Shown here: positions 58,638 through 64,000 of the stretch, piece by piece
How positions within the stretch are numbered: the stretch's first letter is position 1
Layout: every line of letters starts with the position of its first letter
Assembly: GCA_001466705.2 (NCBI GenBank)
Contig: LATX02000001.1
Coordinates: 992,001 to 1,056,000, forward strand
From: Moniliophthora roreri
Taxonomy: Eukaryota; Basidiomycota; Agaricomycetes; Agaricales; Marasmiaceae
Direction of reading: 5' to 3'
DNA: 64,000 bases
Notes under the pieces: generated by a model
What the model saw: the letters and a program-made list of their open reading frames with translations, nothing else
Databases searched by the model: none
Told to the model about the DNA's origin: nothing
Translations under genes and position numbers: made by a program

Positions 58638-59934
58638 TCAAGTCTCTTCCTCGGGATCCCCAATACCACTTGGTAGGATAGCAAAATGTGTCTCCATCTC
58701 TGGTAGACAAGGTGAATCATATATCTTGCAAGAACGAGTGTTTCCCCTTGATTTCTTGAGTTGTAATCTGTACAGGTTGTTCAGGGAGTAGTCCCAGCAA
58801 TAGAAGCATGGCTCAATGCTTACCGGGTCGTGGATGCGTGGGCCATAATATTTCCTCCGATAGGCTTCTTCTCGTTTCCAGCATAAGGACCAGCGGCGGC
58901 ATCAGGATTGGACATGACTTGATTCGTCACAACGACGGCAACACCGAACTACAAAGGTCCACATAAGCTTCCTCTACACACATGCACACGCTGAACTGTT
59001 TACTGACCTCGTCGGCAAGACGCTGAAGAGTGCGCAGGAACTTTCCAAGGTGCATCTGACGTGATGATAGTTCACCCCGTCCGCTGAAGTCGGTACGATA
59101 CAATGCAGTACAGGAGTCGACGATAAGGAGACAGAACCTGCCAACGGGTCAGCATCCTGACCATGCTGTGGACGCATATCTTACCTCGACTCCGACATCA
59201 ACGCGCTGGCAGTTGTTAGGAGCTGATTCTGGTGATCAGCATTATAGGCTCGTGCATATGCCACATTATCCAACACCTCCTCTCCATTGAGGCCGTACCT
59301 TTCGGCGACCGCGAGCAATCGGACTGGACGGAAGGTGCCTTCTGTGTCGATGTACAAGCATTTGCCTTCACCTCCACCCATACTAACTGGAAGCTGGCAT
59401 GTAACAGCAAGCGTGTGGCATATCTGCGACTTTCCGGTTCGGAACTCTCCAAAGAGTTCCGTTATTGCACCCGTCTCGATACCACCTATCAGAGAATGTC
59501 AACTTGAGGGCACCGACAAAAACGACGGTCACATACCACCGAGGAGAGCGTCGAGCTGTTTGGAACCAGTCGTAATGTGCACAAGTTCCGATCTTCTGGC
59601 GTGAACTTCTGTTGCGCTCTGGAAACCAAGTGGTACAATCTTTTGCGCTGTCGTTGAGACGCGATTAGTTGAGTGCACCAAATAAAACCGGATACCACAC
59701 ACCTTCTGCCAAGATTTTGTCTGCCTTTTGCTCGGAAATGCCCTTTATTGTTACGAGTTGCTTCTTAGGAGTAAACGCGACTGATTCAACAGTATTGAGA
59801 CCAGCATCGGAGAGTTTCTTGATGTCGTTTGGGTGAATGCCGGCCTCTTGTAGTTTGCTGACCAAAAGAGGTCCAGCAAACTGATAATCTCCGCCTGCTT
59901 GTGCATTAGGATCTTGAGAATTTGGCTGGGACAT
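58638..59934 (-). CDS. RAD51: Recombinase RAD51
   Basis: Exons 59934-59703, 59647-59537, 59485-59185, 59137-59008, 58948-58824 and 58767-58638 give 342 aa. The N-terminal helix-hairpin-helix region has [19 protein letters not shown] and [13 protein letters not shown]. The RecA core starts near residue 110: Walker [10 protein letters not shown], Walker [15 protein letters not shown], the linker [12 protein letters not shown] and the DNA-loop region [15 protein letters not shown]. It ends with [12 protein letters not shown]. It forms the strand-exchange filament in homologous recombination. An ATG at 59982 would add 16 residues that are not family-like. Confidence 0.97.
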
Positions 59935-59986
59935 GGTGGTCGCGGTCAAGCAGTCACCAGAAATATTACGTTGTTGACTCATAAGC

Positions 59987-60004
59987 CCTCACGTGACCGT
60001 GAGG
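59987..60004. promoter_or_regulatory. Inverted repeat in RAD51/F-box divergent promoter
   Basis: CCTCACG and CGTGAGG form perfect 7-bp arms around TGAC, and the left arm plus spacer contains a CACGTGA E-box-like core. A TGACTCA lies just beside it at 59975-59981. It sits 53 bp upstream of the RAD51 start codon. It may be a bHLH or similar dimer site; this is inference. Confidence 0.4.
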
Positions 60005-60165
60005 CCCTTGGCGCGAGCATGTCAATGACATTGTCAACTAAAGTAAAGGACAGCCTACATGTTTCACCGGTCACCTTTGGAACCATTCGTATTGTGAGTG
60101 AAGGTATTCTCTGCACACATAGGCTTCTGACTAGGCACTCAATCTCAGCAATAAATGATAATCGG

Positions 60166-61626
60166 ATGGCCAGCACAAAATCTCCACCAATATTCAGCCT
60201 TCCCAACGAAATTGTGTTAAACGTCTTCAGTTATCTGGCAGCCAATAAAGTTGTTGCCGATTATACACCATCCAAGCTACGCTTTCCCTTACCGATTACT
60301 CGAGTCTGTCGTGCATGGCACGATCTTGCTATCTCATCGCCCAGCCTGTGGACGACGGTGTTGATTCAGGGCGATACAGATGTTTCTGTTGCAGCTCTCT
60401 TTGTCAAAAGAGCCGATCCGTGCACATTCAGCCTGCATGTTCACAGCCAGGATCTCCACCGGGGCAAGGTGGACAAAATTCTTTCCATCCTTGCTTCTGG
60501 TTCATCTCGACTTCGAGCCTTCAAAGTCACGTCGTTCATAGATGCTGAAATTGATCTGTATACCGGCATCTTATCCGGACTCTCATGTTCTGCCTTGGAA
60601 TCTGTGGATTTCAGGTCACAAACAGGTGCCACGAGCGGGGTCGAGGTGTTTTCGTGCATTACCCAGTCCAGTTCGTTACGCTCCGTGACGTTGAAAGGGC
60701 AGCTATACGGACACAGGCTCTCTGCATCATGGCATAACCTTACCTTCATGAACTTGCGGAAGATGCAGCCAACCCACGCATACTTTGTGGAGCTATTCAC
60801 CAGTGCTCCTCGTTTAGAAATTCTGTATCTCCCAAGCCTCATGGTGAATCCGGACGAGGGTGCAGACATGAATCGCTCGTCAATACAGGCACCCTCACTT
60901 CGGGTTCTGTCCGTTGGTCTCCCCCGTGACCACGCAGAACAGAATTGTTCATGTCCCTTATCATTCCTTCGCATGCCGAACCTAAAATCTCTATGCATCA
61001 GCGGGAAGGAGATCCCCAGCATTGGATTTCATTTCTTTCGTAGTGGCGCTGAAGACTCTTTGATTACACTCCGACTTCACAACATAGCCATCGATTCCGA
61101 AGATGCCGCGTTCTATCAAAAGTTCCATAATGTCCGTCGCATGGAGCTTGTTAGTGTCACGGGAGACGTGAGCACATTGTTTCAAAGTCCTATACCAGCG
61201 GACAGAGCATTAGAGTCTCGACCCACAACGCTCCCATTTCCCCGTCTCTCATCCATTGCATACTTTCCTATTTCTCCTTATCCTATTCAATGGTTAGAAG
61301 ACGTGGCATGTCGCAGGGTGTCTGATGATCAGCGCCTTTTGGTTGAGCTACAAAAGTCTAGCTATGACGACCATTTTCACGGCCAACCTTCCCAATTCAA
61401 TATGACGTTGCATGATCAGGCTCCCGGCCCAGACTTCCCGCTTGACGAGGATGACCCTTTTGATTGGGACTCGGAGAACGACTGGGGTAGCGAAGATTCA
61501 TTCGGAGACGAAGTAGACTCAGAAATTTATTGGTATGATTCTGGCGATGAAGAGTGGTATGAGGAAGGCGAGGATGAATTCGGCGACGACGATGGGCTGG
61601 AGGACATCATGGGCCCGCTGTCGTAG
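60166..61626 (+). CDS. F-box protein
   Basis: Single-exon frame of 486 aa from the ATG at 60166 (the frame is open further upstream to 59899, but that part overlaps the RAD51 start and is not protein-like). Residues about 8-60 are an F-box: IFSLPNEIVLNVFSYLAANK, then PITRVCRAWHDLAISSPSLW. The middle is a leucine-rich region of the kind found in mushroom F-box families, with segments such as LRAFKVTSF, LRSVTLKG and LEILYLPSL. The last 60 residues are extremely acidic (DDPFDWDSENDW, EEWYEEGEDEFGDDDGLED). F-box proteins bring substrates to the SCF ubiquitin ligase through Skp1; the target is unknown. These families are expanded and fast-evolving in Agaricomycetes. Confidence 0.85.
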   Translation: MASTKSPPIFSLPNEIVLNVFSYLAANKVVADYTPSKLRFPLPITRVCRAWHDLAISSPSLWTTVLIQGDTDVSVAALFVKRADPCTFSLHVHSQDLHRGKVDKILSILASGSSRLRAFKVTSFIDAEIDLYTGILSGLSCSALESVDFRSQTGATSGVEVFSCITQSSSLRSVTLKGQLYGHRLSASWHNLTFMNLRKMQPTHAYFVELFTSAPRLEILYLPSLMVNPDEGADMNRSSIQAPSLRVLSVGLPRDHAEQNCSCPLSFLRMPNLKSLCISGKEIPSIGFHFFRSGAEDSLITLRLHNIAIDSEDAAFYQKFHNVRRMELVSVTGDVSTLFQSPIPADRALESRPTTLPFPRLSSIAYFPISPYPIQWLEDVACRRVSDDQRLLVELQKSSYDDHFHGQPSQFNMTLHDQAPGPDFPLDEDDPFDWDSENDWGSEDSFGDEVDSEIYWYDSGDEEWYEEGEDEFGDDDGLEDIMGPLS

Positions 61627-61709
61627 GTGACCGTTTAGTTCTGGCACTATAGTAATGTCCTGGCCCGCGCAAATATACGAACGTACGAATACTAGGTTGC
61701 TATATACTA

Positions 61710-62676
61710 TTATACAGTGGGTGGTATATATCTATGATCCTTACCAAGGGCCCTTTCAAAGTACTCGACAGCCTTGCAATCTAGCACAACCCGCGACCAT
61801 TGGAGCAGCTCGTAAACGTTCAACTTGTCAGCGGAGATCGCGCTCACAAGCGGAATGTTCCTGATAGCTCTTTCCAAGCCTACAGGTACTTCTCCTTCCC
61901 CCGTGATAAACAATGTATCCTTCAGTCCCAAAACACTGAGCCTCTGAGCCAGATGCTTGGTCTTGCCACTTGGCCAGTCGAGACGGGTCATGACTCCGAA
62001 CTTTTGTTCTTTCACTTTGGCACTTAGAGCAACCCGCATACCCATTTGAATGACCTTCCTTGGTAACTTGGTGCTAAAGTCTCGAGGTTTAGGACCGAAT
62101 GCAACACCTCCTCCCCTCAACATAGGACTTTGCGCATCGCCAAGACGCGCTTTACCAGTTCCCTTCTGCGGCCGTATTTTCCTCCCTGAACCTGCTACCT
62201 CTCCTCGGGTTTTGGTGTTGGCTGAACCTTGTCGTAGGGAATCGCGATAATGTGTGACGACTAAGTGAAGAATGTCTCTTCGGATGGGGTGATTGAAAAT
62301 TTCAGGGTCGAGGGCGACGACGTGTTCTTGAGGTGTCGGTTCTGAGGCTTTCTGGTTGAAGGCAGGAGTGAGAGCGACATAGACTGGCTTGACGATTGGG
62401 GAGGCTACTAACTACTCAGCAGTTGTGCAAAGTGTCGCAATGCTTCACATACCGATAGCCTGAATACCGGGAATAGACGGTTCGACACTGGATGGCGCAG
62501 TGACCGTAGACAGGTTAGTAATGCCTGGCCTTGTTACCGAGAAGGACTTGCAGGCATGGGTACTGCCTTTCAGTAGAGGTAGAGTCGATTTGGATAACGC
62601 CTGGAAAGCCAATAATTAAACTGAACAAAAATTTTTGAAAATGCTGGAGAGAACATACGCTGGCGTTCCGAAGCAT
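61710..62676 (-). CDS. MRPL4: Mitochondrial large-subunit ribosomal protein uL4m
   Basis: Exons 62676-62659, 62600-62453 and 62404-61710 give 286 aa. The N-terminus (MLRNASALSKSTLPLLKG, then SFSVTRP) is a presequence-like stretch. The uL4 core has HPIRRDILHLVVTHYRDSLR, KTRGEVAGSGRKIRPQKGTG, KARLGDAQSPMLRGGGVAFG and PKPRDFSTKLP. The later part, LSADKLNVYELLQW-like (ISADKLNVYELLQW) and CKAVEYFERALG, is typical of the C-terminus. It belongs to the mitoribosome rather than the cytosolic ribosome, given its bacterial-type signature and the presequence. It is divergent from uS9. Confidence 0.94.
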
Positions 62677-62951
62677 AATAGCCCCGTTAAGCAAAAAGGT
62701 CTGGTTGGGGACTTCATTGTCGCGCAATGCGGCAAACGCCGTAGAGCAACTGCACAGTTGTGACAGGTCGTCACAGACTGTGGCTTGCTCTGCTTTGTCA
62801 GCGACTCGCTACCAGAAAAAGTATCGGGCATTAGGCTTCGACAACCTCAAGACCAGGTGCGTTCCTCGCCGTCCAGCGTAAATCTGTCGGTCTGAAACTC
62901 GTTTGATAGCACCTTAACAGCCGCACAGTAGGCTTTCCCTCAAACTCCGAA

Positions 62952-63501
62952 ATGTCATCATCGACCAAGGCCGTTCAGACGTTCGGCAAAAAGAAGGTCT
63001 GTTACTGGTCAAGAAATGGAGATCCAAGATTTCTCAAGTATTGCTTCATCAGACTGCGACTGCCGTCGCCCATGCTAAAGAGGGCCGCGGACTCATCCGT
63101 ATCAATGGCTCCCCTATCAACCTCCTCCAACCCGAGATCCTTCGCCTCAAGGTCTACGAGCCTGTTCTTGTCGCAGGAGAGGACCACTTTTCGGTCATGG
63201 ACATTCGGGTTCGCGTGAAAGGAGGAGGACACACCTCGCAGGTGTATGCCATCAGACAAGCGATCGCAAAGGCTTTGGTTGCCTATCATGCCAAGTACTC
63301 AGACGCATATAGTGCTATGGAGTTGAAAAAGAAGCTGGTTGCTTATGACCGAACACTTCTCATTGCTGACCCAAGACGGATGGAGCCCAAGAAGTTCGGT
63401 GGTGCTGGTGCTCGTGCTCGCAGGCAAAAGAGGTGTGTTTTGGTCGACTTCATTGATAACCTTCCGACTCAATGTCAACGCTCTTTTCTAGTTACCGTTA
63501 A
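62952..63501 (+). CDS. RPS16: 40S ribosomal protein uS9
   Basis: Exons 62952-62996, 63053-63432 and 63492-63501 give 144 aa, the usual size. Exon 1 encodes VQTFGKKK and joins to [19 protein letters not shown]. Then come [39 protein letters not shown], and [13 protein letters not shown] at the end. The last exon is only 10 nt and supplies the conserved final SYR; without it the frame would run on into non-family sequence. Structural protein of the cytosolic small subunit; the conserved C-terminal Arg reaches the decoding centre. Confidence 0.97.
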
Positions 63502-63830
63502 ACGGCGTCACCGTCGTTTTTACATTTCTTGCACTCATGCCCCCCTATCATTGCTTGTATGTCCTGGTACTATGAAAATGGCATATGTCTTCATTTCGCA
63601 AGTATGTAATAATAAATGTGTGAGCCAGTGCTAGCAGCATTGTAATACTCAAATTTCATTACTATATCCGAGATCCAGCTCGGTGACTTTGAAAGCAGCG
63701 GCCGTGTGACATACAGCGTTTCAGAGCCTTTTGTATCGAACCACAACCGTCCATGTAAGCTTGGCCCTTCGACGCGTTTTAGCACTGTGCTCCCACGACC
63801 AACACCACCACAACTTCCCCATTCTCCTTC

Positions 63831-64000
63831 ATGGAAGCCGATTCGTCCAAAGATACGTGTCAAGACTTGGAGAAACAAGACTCTGAAGAGCACGAAGTTG
63901 AGTGAGTAGCCGGACAGCCGGCGCTAAGAACTGTGGCATACTAACACGGGTTTGATCAGACACCAACTCCTTCCTCCACGGCACAGGGGCAACCGTGAAT
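63831..64000 (+). CDS. Start of an unrecognised gene (runs off right edge)
   Basis: An ATG at 63831 opens a frame encoding MEADSSKDTCQDLEKQDSEE and so on, ending at a GTGAGT donor after 63901. A CTAAC branch point at about 63941 and a CAG acceptor at 63959 follow, and the frame continues from 63960 (HQLLPPRHRGNRE). Acidic, hydrophilic N-terminus; too short to name. The splice signals are strong, so a real gene is likely. Confidence 0.5.

Noticed and set aside
59899..60165. N-terminal extension of the F-box protein
   Set aside because: It overlaps the RAD51 start on the other strand and has no protein-like pattern; the ATG at 60166 directly precedes the F-box.
1..64000. tRNA, rRNA, CRISPR array or large transposon
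   Set aside because: No tRNA B-box with matching arms, no rRNA, no regular spacer repeats and no transposase or reverse-transcriptase motif was recognised by eye; a covariance-model scan would be decisive for small RNAs.

Overview
This window looks like nuclear DNA of a filamentous basidiomycete, probably an Agaricomycete. Protein-coding genes are split by many short introns (mostly 46-60 nt, GT-AG, often with a CTAAC/CTGAC-like branch point), intergenic gaps are small, and the protein families fit that group: a BCK1-type MAPKKK with a Ras-binding-like N-terminus, NoxA, a Cas1p-like O-acetyltransferase, a fused HisHF, a Pal1 protein and a basidiomycete-style single-TM surface protein. No bacterial, plasmid, phage, CRISPR, rRNA or convincing tRNA feature was seen. 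Exon joins were derived by reading both strands; for complete models the exon lengths sum to a whole number of codons.

Layout. 1-3.45 kb: a MAPKKK gene running off the left edge, divergent from a GID8-like LisH/CTLH gene. 3.45-11.9 kb: a gene-poor stretch with only a decayed MAPKKK relic. 11.9-24.4 kb: Cas1-like acetyltransferase, STS1/Cut8 proteasome tether, an unrecognised probably organellar protein, a REX4-like exonuclease that has lost catalytic acids, a mitochondrial carrier and a RING-CH ubiquitin ligase. 24.4-29.5 kb: a 17-exon Nup155/170 nucleoporin. 29.5-34.8 kb: an RNase III-like relic and a second, oddly arranged MAPKKK-related gene. 34.8-46.4 kb: NADPH oxidase, MAD2, TAF5, an unrecognised protein, a signal-peptide/TM surface protein and a MetE-like protein. 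47-64 kb: a dense housekeeping block with eL13, an UNC93/MFS transporter, Pal1, a cytochrome-b5 sphingolipid desaturase, HIS7, SER33-type phosphoglycerate dehydrogenase, RAD51, an F-box protein, mitochondrial uL4, cytosolic uS9 and the start of one more gene.

Many genes sit head to head with very short shared promoters (MAD2/TAF5, Pal1/desaturase, carrier/RING-CH, HIS7/SER33). The HIS7/SER33 promoter holds a TGAGTCA motif, the classic Gcn4/Cpc1 target, which fits joint amino-acid control. The most unusual items are the MAPKKK-related gene at 31-33 kb, where a block normally N-terminal to the kinase lies C-terminal to it; the catalytically altered REX4-like protein; two adjacent divergent genes that each need an 11-nt micro-exon; and a 129-bp inverted-repeat element.
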